A stretch of DNA of 64,000 bases from PMNU01 sp035479875 (GTDB taxonomy: Bacteria; Patescibacteriota; Saccharimonadia; Saccharimonadales; UBA4665), in the NCBI GenBank assembly GCA_035479875.1, contig DATIIH010000001.1, positions 1 through 64,000 of the forward strand. Direction: 5' to 3'. A program made the translations under genes and the position numbers. Position 1 is the first letter of the stretch. Every line of letters starts with the position of its first letter. Of the stretch, positions 1 through 8,320 are shown piece by piece. The notes beneath the pieces are model-generated. The model saw only the letters and a program-made list of their open reading frames with translations. It did not search any database and was not told where the DNA came from.

Positions 1-36
1 GGAAACCAACGCTCTATCCAGCTGAGCTACGGGCGC
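1..36 (-). tRNA. tRNA-Arg (probably CCT), 5' part only
   Basis: The reverse complement begins with acceptor strand GCGCCCG, followed by a normal D-arm (GCTC..GAGC) and the 5' side of the anticodon stem TTGGT with loop TTTCC. The window edge cuts it inside the anticodon (CCN). CCT (Arg) fits best because this 5' half resembles bacterial tRNA-Arg(CCT); Gly, Trp or other Arg cannot be excluded without the missing half. Confidence 0.8.
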
Positions 37-61
37 GTAACGTCACAAAAGTAACTCGCTC

Positions 62-89
62 ATTATAGCGTACGCTCCCCTGTTACGAA
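62..89 (-). promoter_or_regulatory. Promoter of the tRNA-Arg
   Basis: On the minus strand TTCGTA (84-89), a 16-bp spacer and a perfect TATAAT (62-67) lie just ahead of the tRNA. The predicted transcript starts about 20 nt before the mature 5' end. Confidence 0.55.
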
Positions 90-107
90 ATGGCCGTGTA
101 CGAACGG

Positions 108-1859
108 CTAGGAGCCGTATGTAGTAAGCACGGTGCCCCAGGCGGTATAGTCAACATCACCCGGCGTATTGTTAAGCCGCCAAGACTCGATGTTGTCGCC
201 TTTCCAAGTGCGGCCGTTGACATCAAAGTACATCATGGCTACGCAGTTAGTGCCGAAGTTTTGAGGTATGGTTACAAAATGGAATTTGGTGTAGTCGGCG
301 ATCCAATCGGCTTTGGTGCTGCTGCCGCCATACACCGAGGTCCACCAATCGAGGGTGTACGGGCCGGTGGCGGGGTCGGTTTTGGCACGACCCATGGCGC
401 TGCTTAGATTGCGGATGGAGCCGGTTTCGCAGATGGCATAGTTTTTGCCATGTTCGGCAATCCAGTTAATGAGTATGGGGTTAAAATACCCGCCGCCGTT
501 GGGGTTCTGTGATTCGTTGGTATTGGGCACACCCCAGCCGAAACCGGGCGAGTCCCAACGCTGGGAGGTGCCGTCACCAGGGTTGTTGTGTAGCGAGCCC
601 TCGTTATAGTCGTCGAGACCCACTATGTCTACGTAGCTGTCGCCAGGGTACCAGGTGTCGGGAGTAAAGCCAGGGTTGGCGTTTAAGAACGAGTCCTTCC
701 ACGAGAACGTCATCATAATCCAGATGGTTTTCCAACCGGGCTCATTGTATGAGTGTACGGTGTCGGCAAATACTTGCCAGGCACCTACAAAGTCGCTAGC
801 TGTAAAAGTGTTGGTGGAATTACTAACGCCAATGGTGTCGTTCTCTGGCTCGTGATTAATGCACCACCACACGTTTTGGCCGATGGCCGATTGCAGAAAG
901 GTGTTGAGATTTGACATAGTGGTAGGGTCTTGGGCGGCCAACAGCGCCAGATTGGGTTTAAAGGAATGCACCACGGTCATGCCATTGCTCCAGAAGAAGC
1001 TGATCGGCTTACCGCTGGCCGTGAACGTTGGCAAATTAGTTGTCGAGAACCCGGCGTCGTAGGTGCGGGCCGCGGTGAGCGCGCCGCTTTTTGCTAATAT
1101 GCTGTCCCAGTCGGCGGAGGCAGCGCCAATCAAAGCCGGACCACTCGTGCCGCCATTGGCACCGTTATATTTGGCGCCGCGCTTAATTACTACACTCCAT
1201 GTCACGGCCCGGCTAGTGCTGCCGTCGGCCGTCCAGCTGCCGCCACCATTGCTACCAGGTTTGACTTTACGCCTACTGTCGGCGATGGCCGCCGAAACGC
1301 CCGGGTTGCCGCTGTTAAAAGCGCTTGATCGCAACGTAGTGCCAGGCGGTGGCGCCCATGTGGTGCTATGTGGGTTGGCTTTATCTACTGCAGCCGTTAC
1401 ATACCAATCGCGGTCGGCAGTAGCGGTTACCGTTGGCGTTGGGTGAGCGGTGCGCACTGTAGCGCCCTCGGCGGCACCCAAAAAGGCATCTACGGGGTCG
1501 GTTTCGTTAGTATTGCCATAACACGAAATAACCGCAGCGATGTTTGCCGTGGCACTCAATACCAGCGGCACACTGCTCGAAACATCCCCATTTTGAGTAA
1601 TCCGCTTAAAGGCCATTGACGCAACCTGCGACTCGTCGCTAATTTGGCTGCCCATAGCCGTCCAACCACTCGGCGGCGTAAAGGTTTGGCCGCCAGCAAT
1701 CGACCAACCAACAATCAAAATCATCGCGTCGCCCGGCTTAACACCGATAGGAATAGTAATAGAGGTGCTGGAAGTATTAGCCGCCACCGAGTTCGACACG
1801 CGGAATACAATGCCGAACGCCTCTTGCGCCACCATCCGGGCGCGGATCGCCAAACTCAC
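108..1859 (-). CDS. GH26-like protein with tail-fibre-type N-terminal domain
   Basis: 583 aa with a GTG start that overlaps the stop of the upstream gene (GTGA), so the two are translationally coupled. Residues 1 to about 230 form a beta-rich domain of the kind seen in phage tail and adhesin proteins. Residues about 240-583 resemble a glycoside hydrolase family 26 (beta-mannanase-like) barrel: the acid/base motif NHEPEND has its Glu near residue 336, and the nucleophile motif ICETG has its Glu near residue 477. No signal peptide, lipobox or membrane segment is visible, so the export route is unclear. A second GH26-like protein in this window (near 47 kb) has a membrane anchor. Activity on mannan or host-surface glycan is inferred from the family only. 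Confidence 0.7.
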   Translation of the reverse strand: MSLAIRARMVAQEAFGIVFRVSNSVAANTSSTSITIPIGVKPGDAMILIVGWSIAGGQTFTPPSGWTAMGSQISDESQVASMAFKRITQNGDVSSSVPLVLSATANIAAVISCYGNTNETDPVDAFLGAAEGATVRTAHPTPTVTATADRDWYVTAAVDKANPHSTTWAPPPGTTLRSSAFNSGNPGVSAAIADSRRKVKPGSNGGGSWTADGSTSRAVTWSVVIKRGAKYNGANGGTSGPALIGAASADWDSILAKSGALTAARTYDAGFSTTNLPTFTASGKPISFFWSNGMTVVHSFKPNLALLAAQDPTTMSNLNTFLQSAIGQNVWWCINHEPENDTIGVSNSTNTFTASDFVGAWQVFADTVHSYNEPGWKTIWIMMTFSWKDSFLNANPGFTPDTWYPGDSYVDIVGLDDYNEGSLHNNPGDGTSQRWDSPGFGWGVPNTNESQNPNGGGYFNPILINWIAEHGKNYAICETGSIRNLSSAMGRAKTDPATGPYTLDWWTSVYGGSSTKADWIADYTKFHFVTIPQNFGTNCVAMMYFDVNGRTWKGDNIESWRLNNTPGDVDYTAWGTVLTTYGS

Positions 1860-3025
1860 TTCACGTCACTCCCGGTCAAGAACCCGTTCCAGGCTGAGAC
1901 CGGGCTCATAAACGTGACGTAGTCCACCGCGTTAGGAGTAGTAGTGAGTATTGGTTGGGCGCCGCCGGGCCAGAGCACGGTCGGCCAGGTAACGGCATGC
2001 CCGCCTGCGCCATTTTGCTGCAATACCAAAGTAAACGATTTGCCTGCCGCCGCAGTGGGGAAGGTAAACGTGCAGTCGGCAGTCAAGGTGACCATATGGA
2101 TAGTGGCCGTAGTAACGTCTGGAAGAGTAACGGCACTGCCCGAGGCGGCCACGGTGTTCACGTTTTCGATTGGCGAGGGCGGAGGTATCGGCGCCCATTT
2201 AACGCCGCTGCTTTGCGCTGAATCGGCAGTAAGCACTTGGGTATCGCTGCCCACGGCTAAACGTACTGGCGTGGCGCTGCCAGTGGCGGCTAGTATGTCG
2301 CCTTTGGCAGTAAAGGTAGAAGCTGCTACCTTGCCGCTCAAATCAGTAGTCAAATTGGTCACTTTAGATTCAGAGATTGCAGAAACGTCGGCGTCGACGA
2401 TGCTCAAGCTGGCTAATTTACTCTTGGCAATCGCTGCCGAACCAGAGATGTCAGCATCGACGATGTTAAGGCTCGCTAACTTGCTTTTAGCGATTGCGGC
2501 GCCACCAGCAATATCGGCGTCTACAATATTTAAGCTTGCCAGTTTACTTTTAGCGATGGCCGCCGTGCCGGAAATATCGGTGTTGGTGATTGTGCCGTCG
2601 GCAATTTCGTTAGTAGTAACAACCCCGGTGCCCAGCTTTACAGTAGTGACTGCGCCAGTGGCAATTTTAGAAGTGGTGATGGCGTTATCAGTAATAACCG
2701 GTGCGGTGGCAACGCTACCGGTACCACCTAGGTCGCCCGCTAATTGCACCAAGCCTTTGGTGGAGGCATCGGCATCTGGCACGCTGCCAGAACCACTCGT
2801 CACCCAGGTGAGACTACCGCTGGTATACGTCAAAAACTGCCCGCTAGTAGGAGAGTTAGACGAGGCGAACTTGGGCATGGTTACTGCGCCGTCGGCAATC
2901 GTGGGCGTTAGTACGACATTGTTATTTAGCCCGCCGGTGCTGTTGAGCGACTGACTCAAATAGTCGTTTAAAACTTGGCCCCAAACGCCGTCGTCGCCAC
3001 CTGGTTGTGGAAGTCTTGCTGCCAT
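1856..3025 (-). CDS. Tail-fibre-like repeat protein
   Basis: 389 aa, ATG start preceded by AGAGGG. The N-terminus (MAARLPQPGGDDGVWGQVLN) has the look of phage tail-fibre or collar starts. Residues about 110-230 are low-complexity repeats of the type IADGTITNTDI and AIAKSKLASLNIVDADI, as in trimeric fibre shafts. The C-terminal 110 residues (VNTVAASGSAVTLPDVTTATIHMVTL onward in sense, compact beta-rich) resemble fibre head domains. It lacks a signal peptide. The gene is first in a two-gene operon with the GH26-like protein, which suggests that a fibre and an enzyme act together on a cell surface. It may be a phage remnant or a domesticated adhesin; no other structural phage gene is nearby. Confidence 0.6.
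   Translation of the reverse strand: MAARLPQPGGDDGVWGQVLNDYLSQSLNSTGGLNNNVVLTPTIADGAVTMPKFASSNSPTSGQFLTYTSGSLTWVTSGSGSVPDADASTKGLVQLAGDLGGTGSVATAPVITDNAITTSKIATGAVTTVKLGTGVVTTNEIADGTITNTDISGTAAIAKSKLASLNIVDADIAGGAAIAKSKLASLNIVDADISGSAAIAKSKLASLSIVDADVSAISESKVTNLTTDLSGKVAASTFTAKGDILAATGSATPVRLAVGSDTQVLTADSAQSSGVKWAPIPPPSPIENVNTVAASGSAVTLPDVTTATIHMVTLTADCTFTFPTAAAGKSFTLVLQQNGAGGHAVTWPTVLWPGGAQPILTTTPNAVDYVTFMSPVSAWNGFLTGSDVK
2388..2576 (-). repeat. Three tandem 63-bp units encoding 21-aa fibre repeats
   Basis: Units begin at 2388, 2451 and 2514, and a partial one starts at 2577. Each encodes a variant of AIAKSKLASLNIVDADI. The period is exactly 63 bp with synonymous and a few replacement differences, consistent with expansion by in-frame recombination. 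Confidence 0.8.
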
Positions 3026-3089
3026 ATCCCTCTTAATACTTAACTATAGATAATAATAGCATGAGCAGTACGGCTGCTTAGGGGATGAC

Positions 3090-3620
3090 CTAGGCCGACG
3101 GTGGTAGTTGGCGCGGCTCAGAATCGTGTAATGTACGGGCCAAGGTAGCAAGGAAATTGCGGGCCTGTTCGCGGCTCATGCCAATGCGGGCGGTGGTCAT
3201 GGAGTGCGGCGTACCGGCACCCTGGGTAAAGTTAATAACCACGCCTTGCTGGTTAGCAATAACTTCGGCGCTGTCGCTGTAAATGACGCGCGGGTCAACG
3301 GCCATAATCATAACCATAGTGCGATTGCCGGGCGTGTGTGGGTGCTTGCCGTCATCGTCGTCGGCGTGGCCAGGCTGATCGTAGCCAGCCATTTGCCACA
3401 GTGCAGCGGCTTCGTCGTCTTGCATGTTGAAATGGTTAATCAGTAGAAGAAGGATGTCTTCGCTGGGGCGATCAGCACCTTGCTCGATGCGCTCCAAGGT
3501 CTTTTCGTCGATCTCGACGGCGCCCGAAACATCGCTTACACTCTCGTGTAACTTTTGACGAAGCGTTTTAAGCGTTTCGCCTAAAGGTTTGAATGGGTGT
3601 TCGTGCTGCTTATCACTCAT
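3090..3620 (-). CDS. XRE-type HTH protein with DUF3467-like C-terminus
   Basis: 176 aa. Residues about 12-65 are a helix-turn-helix of the XRE/Cro class (LGETLKTLRQKL...VSDVSGAVEIDEKTLERIEQG pattern). Residues about 118-165 (VVINFTQGAG...ARIGMSREQARNFLATLARTL) resemble DUF3467, a small domain of unknown function. A His/Asp-rich linker joins them. The start is set by TATAAT at 3627-3632, which ends 6 nt upstream of the ATG with no Shine-Dalgarno sequence. A DNA-binding regulator is likely; its targets are unknown. Confidence 0.7.
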   Translation of the reverse strand: MSDKQHEHPFKPLGETLKTLRQKLHESVSDVSGAVEIDEKTLERIEQGADRPSEDILLLLINHFNMQDDEAAALWQMAGYDQPGHADDDDGKHPHTPGNRTMVMIMAVDPRVIYSDSAEVIANQQGVVINFTQGAGTPHSMTTARIGMSREQARNFLATLARTLHDSEPRQLPPSA

Positions 3621-3626
3621 GTACCC

Positions 3627-3632
3627 ATTATA
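3627..3632 (-). promoter_or_regulatory. -10 box, leaderless-type, for the HTH gene
   Basis: Perfect TATAAT on the minus strand, 6 nt before the ATG, so transcription should begin at or next to the start codon. Confidence 0.6.
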
Positions 3633-3679
3633 CTACCGCCAATCTGTTAATCGTGCAACTGGATTACCCTGTTGGCGTC

Positions 3680-4165
3680 TCAACTCGCTGGCGGTTGGTC
3701 CCAAGTTGTGGTGCGCAGTATTTTGGTTATCTTTCGATTTTCATCGCCAAAATGTATATCGTGCTCAATCGGCGTTCTTTTGGTCGAAGAATTGCTTATA
3801 GCCTTGCCCTCGTCAATATAAAACCCGATATGCTCTTTGGGGTTTTCGCTGCTCGGCGGGCCCGCTTCCCAAACCAATACGTCGCCAGGAGTCGGCTCGC
3901 TAACTTCCACCCAGCCCGACCGCTCTAGATCTTGTACTGTTCGGGCCACCGTACCATGCACGCCTTCAAGCTTGCGAAAAAGGACCAATACCGCGCTAAC
4001 AAAAAAGGCACATGAATCTACACCGTCGCGTAGAGAGTCAAACTCGCCTTGGCCTTCGGTGCGTACATAAAAATTACGGTATGTGTTGGTACCAACGGAA
4101 TTGCGTATCAACTGCATATACGTTTTAAAGTACAACCTAGTTGGTTTCTCTTCATCCTGTTGCAT
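3680..4165 (-). CDS. NlpC/P60-like cysteine peptidase
   Basis: 161 aa. The order of motifs fits NlpC/P60 or CHAP-type enzymes: DSCAFF near residue 51 provides a catalytic Cys, GDVLVWE near residue 95 is the conserved strand, and EHIGFYI near residue 112 supplies the His. No signal peptide is seen, so it may act in the cytoplasm or be exported by an unknown route. The family usually cleaves peptidoglycan stem peptides or amide bonds; the substrate here is unknown. It lies directly before the divergent murB, in keeping with a cell-wall role, but that is only context. Confidence 0.6.
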   Translation of the reverse strand: MQQDEEKPTRLYFKTYMQLIRNSVGTNTYRNFYVRTEGQGEFDSLRDGVDSCAFFVSAVLVLFRKLEGVHGTVARTVQDLERSGWVEVSEPTPGDVLVWEAGPPSSENPKEHIGFYIDEGKAISNSSTKRTPIEHDIHFGDENRKITKILRTTTWDQPPAS

Positions 4166-4216
4166 ACTATGCCTAGTCTAGTGCTGCCGTGGTGTTAGCG
4201 CAAGACATCTGCAGTG

Positions 4217-4222
4217 TATAAT
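4217..4222 (+). promoter_or_regulatory. -10 box, leaderless-type, for murB
   Basis: TATAAT ends 6 nt before the ATG at 4229 (TATAATGCAGCCATG). The PIG-L gene near 19.97 kb has almost the same string. Confidence 0.65.
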
Positions 4223-4228
4223 GCAGCC

Positions 4229-5257
4229 ATGGATGTCCGGCAAAACGTATCGCTTAAAGACCACTCCACTATGCGTCTGGGAGGCGTGGCGGCCTACGCG
4301 GTTGACGTGCACAGTCGCGAAGAAGTAAAAGCCGCCGTAGAGTGGGCAGAAGCACGCGGCTTGCCGATCATAATGATCGGCACTGGCAGCAATATTGTCT
4401 GGCGGGATGAAGGCTTTCCGGGATTGCTCATCATCAACAAAATGCTTCGTTTTGAGGAACAAAACGAGGATGACGAAAACTACTATGTGACGATAGGCGC
4501 TGGTGAGCCGTGGGACAGCGTGGTGGCGCGTGTGGTTGCCAAAGGTATGACTGGCATTGAGTGCCTCAGCCTTATACCTGGCACTGCCGGGGCTACACCC
4601 GTGCAGAATGTTGGCGCATATTACCAGGATATTTCGAGTGTATGTGTCAGCGTGGAGGCATACGACCTCAACAACAGAGAGTTTGTCACCATTCCGAGCT
4701 TTGAGTGCGGCTTTGCGTATCGCACAAGTCGCTTCAAAAAGGCCGATCATGGCAGATTCCTTATTACCGCCATCACCTTGCATCTGCTACATAAAAACCC
4801 CGAGCCGCCGTTTTACCCTTCGCTGCAGGCCTACCTCAATGCTCATGACGAGCACACATACACGCCGCAGGTAATACGTGATGCCATTATTGCCATTCGC
4901 AAAAGCAAGCTGCCAGACCCGACGGAGGTTGCCAATAACGGATCTTTCTTTGCCAACCCATTCATAGATGGGGGCAAACTGGCCCAGCTGCAAGCCGACT
5001 ACGGCAACGTTATGTACTGGCCTACTGATGACGGGCGGCTCAAAATTCCGGCGGCCTGGCTGATTGAGCAGGCCGGTTTCAAAGATTTTCATGACCCAGA
5101 GACTGGCATGGCTACATGGGCCACACAGCCACTCGTACTCGTAAACGAACACGCTCAATCGGCCGCTCAAGTGCTGGCCTTCAAACAGAAGATCGTCGCT
5201 GCCGTACAGGAGAAGTTCGGCATTGCGCTCGAACAAGAGCCAGAGTTTTTGCCCTAG
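4229..5257 (+). CDS. murB: UDP-N-acetylmuramate dehydrogenase (MurB)
   Basis: 342 aa, full length for the longer (E. coli-like) MurB type. MurB reduces UDP-GlcNAc-enolpyruvate to UDP-MurNAc with NADPH and FAD in the cytoplasm. Visible signatures are STMRLGG and IIMIGTGSNIVW (FAD-binding), IPGTAGATPVQNVGAY (the classic MurB glycine loop), CGFAYRTSRFK, and NNGSFFANPF with the Ser that protonates the product; AAWLIEQAGFK is the C-terminal motif. ATG at 4229 is chosen over the upstream GTG at 4214 because a TATAAT box overlaps the latter. It converges on glyA with the two stop codons sharing CTAG. Confidence 0.95.
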   Translation: MDVRQNVSLKDHSTMRLGGVAAYAVDVHSREEVKAAVEWAEARGLPIIMIGTGSNIVWRDEGFPGLLIINKMLRFEEQNEDDENYYVTIGAGEPWDSVVARVVAKGMTGIECLSLIPGTAGATPVQNVGAYYQDISSVCVSVEAYDLNNREFVTIPSFECGFAYRTSRFKKADHGRFLITAITLHLLHKNPEPPFYPSLQAYLNAHDEHTYTPQVIRDAIIAIRKSKLPDPTEVANNGSFFANPFIDGGKLAQLQADYGNVMYWPTDDGRLKIPAAWLIEQAGFKDFHDPETGMATWATQPLVLVNEHAQSAAQVLAFKQKIVAAVQEKFGIALEQEPEFLP

Positions 5258-6513
5258 CTTGGCAGTGGGTAGGCTTTAGTAAACTCTTTGATAGCATCGT
5301 GAATTTCGGCCAACCTGGCATCGTTGCCATTGGCCTTGATGGCGTCGTCGATCCAGGCCGCAACCTGGCGCATCTCGTTCTCTTTAAGCCCGCGGGTGGT
5401 AAGCGCTGGCGTACCCATACGGATACCGCTAGGGCTGAATGGCGGGCGCGGGTCAAACGGTACGGTGTTTTTGTTAACGGTAATGCCCGCCAGGCTGAGG
5501 GCTTTTTCGGCGTCGGCGCCAATGATCCCCTTGTTAGTTAGGTCGACTAGCAGCAAGTGATTGTCGGTTCCGCCTGTCACCAGTTCGTAGCCGCGGATTA
5601 TGAGTTCTTCGGCCAATGTTTTGGCATTTTTGACGATCTGCTGAGCATATTCCTTAAATTCCGGCTGGGCTGCTTCGCTAAGTGCCACCGCGATTGCTGC
5701 GGTTTGGTGGTTATGCGGGCCACCTTGGAGGCCGGGAATAATCGCCCGATCGATAAGCGTGGGCAAGTTCTCGCGCGTGCGCTCCACGGCTTTTAAGGGG
5801 TTAGACGGATTACCGTCGCACAAAATCATGGCTCCGCGTGGACCGCGCAGCGTCTTGTGCGTGGTGGTGGTAATAACGTCGGCAAAGCCCACCGGCGAGG
5901 GATGTGCGCCGCCAACTACCAGGCCAGCGATGTGTGAGATATCGGCAATCAAGAAAGCGCCCGTGAGGTCGGCAATCTCGCGCAGGCGCTTCCAGTCAAA
6001 AATGCGCGGATAAGCCGTGGCACCCACAAAGATCAACTTTGGCTTGTTTTCTTTGACGAGCTGAGCCATAGCGTCGTAGTCCAGATAGCCGTCGCGGCCG
6101 GTGTTGTACTGCACGCTGTTAAACCATTTGCCTGAGAAGTTTACCTTGAGCCCGTGCGTCATATGCCCACCAAAGTACAGTGCCAGGCCCATAACGGTGT
6201 CACCGGGGTCGGCCAGCGCAAAGTACACGGCCATGTTCGCCGGAGAGCCGGAATAAGGCTGCACATTTGCGTGCGACACACCAAACAGCTTTTTAGCACG
6301 ATCGCGGGCTAAATTCTCCACTTTATCAACAACCTCGCAACCGCCGTAGTAGCGTTTGCCGGGGTAGCCCTCGGAATACTTGTCGGTTAAGCGCGAGCCT
6401 AGGGCGTTCAGCACTTCTTGAGAGGTGTGGTTTTCGCTCGGGATCATCTCAAGTCCTTCGGTTTGGCGTTTTACCTCGGCGGCGATCAAATCGCGTATCT
6501 CTTTATCTACCAT
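5254..6513 (-). CDS. glyA: Serine hydroxymethyltransferase (GlyA)
   Basis: 419 aa, normal length. It is a PLP enzyme that converts serine and tetrahydrofolate to glycine and methylene-THF, feeding thymidylate and purine synthesis. Signatures are EMIPSENHTS near the N-terminus, the YSGSPANMAVY and ADISHIAGLV stretches, and the PLP-lysine motif TTTTHKTLRGPRG. The ATG at 6513 is preferred because GAGGGG lies about 8 nt upstream; an in-frame GTG exists at 6528. It shares the last bases of its stop codon with murB on the other strand. Confidence 0.95.
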   Translation of the reverse strand: MVDKEIRDLIAAEVKRQTEGLEMIPSENHTSQEVLNALGSRLTDKYSEGYPGKRYYGGCEVVDKVENLARDRAKKLFGVSHANVQPYSGSPANMAVYFALADPGDTVMGLALYFGGHMTHGLKVNFSGKWFNSVQYNTGRDGYLDYDAMAQLVKENKPKLIFVGATAYPRIFDWKRLREIADLTGAFLIADISHIAGLVVGGAHPSPVGFADVITTTTHKTLRGPRGAMILCDGNPSNPLKAVERTRENLPTLIDRAIIPGLQGGPHNHQTAAIAVALSEAAQPEFKEYAQQIVKNAKTLAEELIIRGYELVTGGTDNHLLLVDLTNKGIIGADAEKALSLAGITVNKNTVPFDPRPPFSPSGIRMGTPALTTRGLKENEMRQVAAWIDDAIKANGNDARLAEIHDAIKEFTKAYPLPS

Positions 6514-6675
6514 CACAGTTCCCCTCACTTACTGTTACTAAAGCTCGTTATTCTCGCCGCCCTAAATCATGCCACCATTGTAACAAAGTGCTACACTGGA
6601 TGGTAACGGATAAACCAAACACCTCCCAACACACCCGTTGCCTTTTGAAATCATAAGTGGTATATTTTTTAGGCT

Positions 6676-8199
6676 ATGGATACAACGAACGCACAAATTG
6701 GACGCTTAATTGCCCAGATAAGGCAAGAACGCGGCTTAACCCAAGCCGAGTTCGCCAAAAAGCTAACCACCTCGCAGTCGGCCGTCAACCGCATCGAGCA
6801 TGGTAAGCAAAACTTGAGTCTCGAAACACTCGGGCGCATCAGTGACGTACTCAACAAGCAGCTCATCTCGCTCAGTGGAAAAGCCATTAACCTGCGCGTT
6901 GAGGGCGGGCATGAGCTATCTGGCGAGATCACCCTTAAGACCAGCAAAAACGCGGCCGTTGGCTTGCTTTGCGCCTCCTTGCTCAACTACGGCACCACCA
7001 CCTTCCTAAACTTCCCCAGAATCGAGGAAGTACACCGCATTATTGAAGTACTGCAGAGCATCGGTGTACGCATCAAGTGGTTTAATGGTAACGACATTGA
7101 GATCCGCCGACCGCGCGAGCTAAAACTCGAGAACATCGACGCCGAGGCGGCACGCAAAACCCGCTCGGTCCTCATGATGATGGGCCCACTATTGCACGAC
7201 TACAAAACGTTTAAGATCCCCTACGCCGGCGGCTGTAAACTGGGGCAGCGCACGGTGCAACCGCACTTGTATGCCCTCGAAGAATTTGGCGTCGACATTG
7301 TAGCCACCACCGGCCACTACAACGTCACCGTAGACAAAAAACCGGCAGGCCAGATCACGCTGTTCGAAATGGGCGACACCGTAACCGAAAACGTTATTTT
7401 GGCAGCAGCACGCATGCCCGAAGAAACAACGATCCGTTACGCCAGCGCCAACTACGCTATCCAGGATGTCTGCTTCTTCTTGCAAAAACTGGGCGTTAAG
7501 ATCCAGGGAGTGGGGAGCACGGTGCTCAACATTAAGGGTGTGTCGACGATCAAAAAGAATATCACCTACGCGTTGGCCGAAGACCCCATCGAAGCTATGT
7601 TCTTCTTATCTGCCGCCATCACCACCGACTCAAGTATCACCATTCGGCGTGTACCCGTTGACTTTATCAGCCTGGAAATACTTAAGCTGCAAAAGATGGG
7701 TGTCCGCTTTGACATCGGCGAGCGCTATAAGGCACTCAACGGCCACACCAACCTCGTTGACATCACCGTGCATAAGCACGGTGGCAACCTACGGGCCCTA
7801 AGTAACAAGCTTCACCCCAATGTCTACCCGGCCGGCATCAACGCCGACAGCCTGCCCTACTTTGTGCCGATCTCTGCCGTCCTGCGCGGCCGCACACTTA
7901 TCCACGACTGGATGTACGAAAACCGAGCCATCTACTACACCGAGATGACCAAGGTTGGCATGAGCGTTGAGCTAGCCGACCCACATCGCTTGTTCGTAAT
8001 CGGGCCAACCAAATTTAACCACGCCGACGTCGTCTGCCCACCAGCACTGAGGCCCGCAAGCTTACTACTCATCGGCATGCTCGTGGCCGACGGTATCTCC
8101 ACCCTGCGTAATATCTACACCATCAACCGCGGTTATGAAGACATTGCAGAACGGCTGAATAGCCTAGGCGCACACATCCAAGTATTCCAGGACTTTTAA
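6676..8199 (+). CDS. murA: HTH domain fused to UDP-GlcNAc 1-carboxyvinyltransferase (MurA-like)
   Basis: 507 aa. Residues 1-65 are a XRE-type helix-turn-helix (IGRLIAQIRQERGLTQAEFAKKL, SQSAVNRIEHG). Residues about 75-507 are an EPSP-synthase fold of the MurA type, with SKNAA (substrate Lys) near residue 91 and GGCKLG with the PEP-reactive Cys at about residue 187. MurA adds enolpyruvate to UDP-GlcNAc, the first committed step of peptidoglycan synthesis. Normal MurA is about 420 aa and lacks the DNA-binding head, so this version might also sense or regulate transcription (inference). A TATATT box ends 9 nt before the ATG and there is no Shine-Dalgarno sequence. No other murA is present in the window. 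Confidence 0.85.
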   Translation: MDTTNAQIGRLIAQIRQERGLTQAEFAKKLTTSQSAVNRIEHGKQNLSLETLGRISDVLNKQLISLSGKAINLRVEGGHELSGEITLKTSKNAAVGLLCASLLNYGTTTFLNFPRIEEVHRIIEVLQSIGVRIKWFNGNDIEIRRPRELKLENIDAEAARKTRSVLMMMGPLLHDYKTFKIPYAGGCKLGQRTVQPHLYALEEFGVDIVATTGHYNVTVDKKPAGQITLFEMGDTVTENVILAAARMPEETTIRYASANYAIQDVCFFLQKLGVKIQGVGSTVLNIKGVSTIKKNITYALAEDPIEAMFFLSAAITTDSSITIRRVPVDFISLEILKLQKMGVRFDIGERYKALNGHTNLVDITVHKHGGNLRALSNKLHPNVYPAGINADSLPYFVPISAVLRGRTLIHDWMYENRAIYYTEMTKVGMSVELADPHRLFVIGPTKFNHADVVCPPALRPASLLLIGMLVADGISTLRNIYTINRGYEDIAERLNSLGAHIQVFQDF

Positions 8200-8239
8200 T
8201 TTCTGGCTTGTAACAGTGTATTCACGCTTACGCTTACCC

Positions 8240-8245
8240 TATAAT
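8240..8245 (+). promoter_or_regulatory. Possible -10 box for the surface deacetylase gene
   Basis: TATAAT about 75 nt before the ATG at 8321. No convincing -35 is seen. The gene itself has a good ribosome binding site (GAGGTGAG), so a normal leader is expected. Confidence 0.35.
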
Positions 8246-8320
8246 AAGCTTGACTATATTGCCATAAAGTAGTTCCATGGTAGTAAACATTACTGCATAA
8301 ATCTCGAGCGAGGTGAGCCT

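Noticed and set aside
1944..2954. 336-codon plus-strand open frame
   Set aside because: It is the mirror of the fibre repeat gene; composition (Ala/Val/Leu-rich, periodic) comes from the repeats, and it lacks a start signal.
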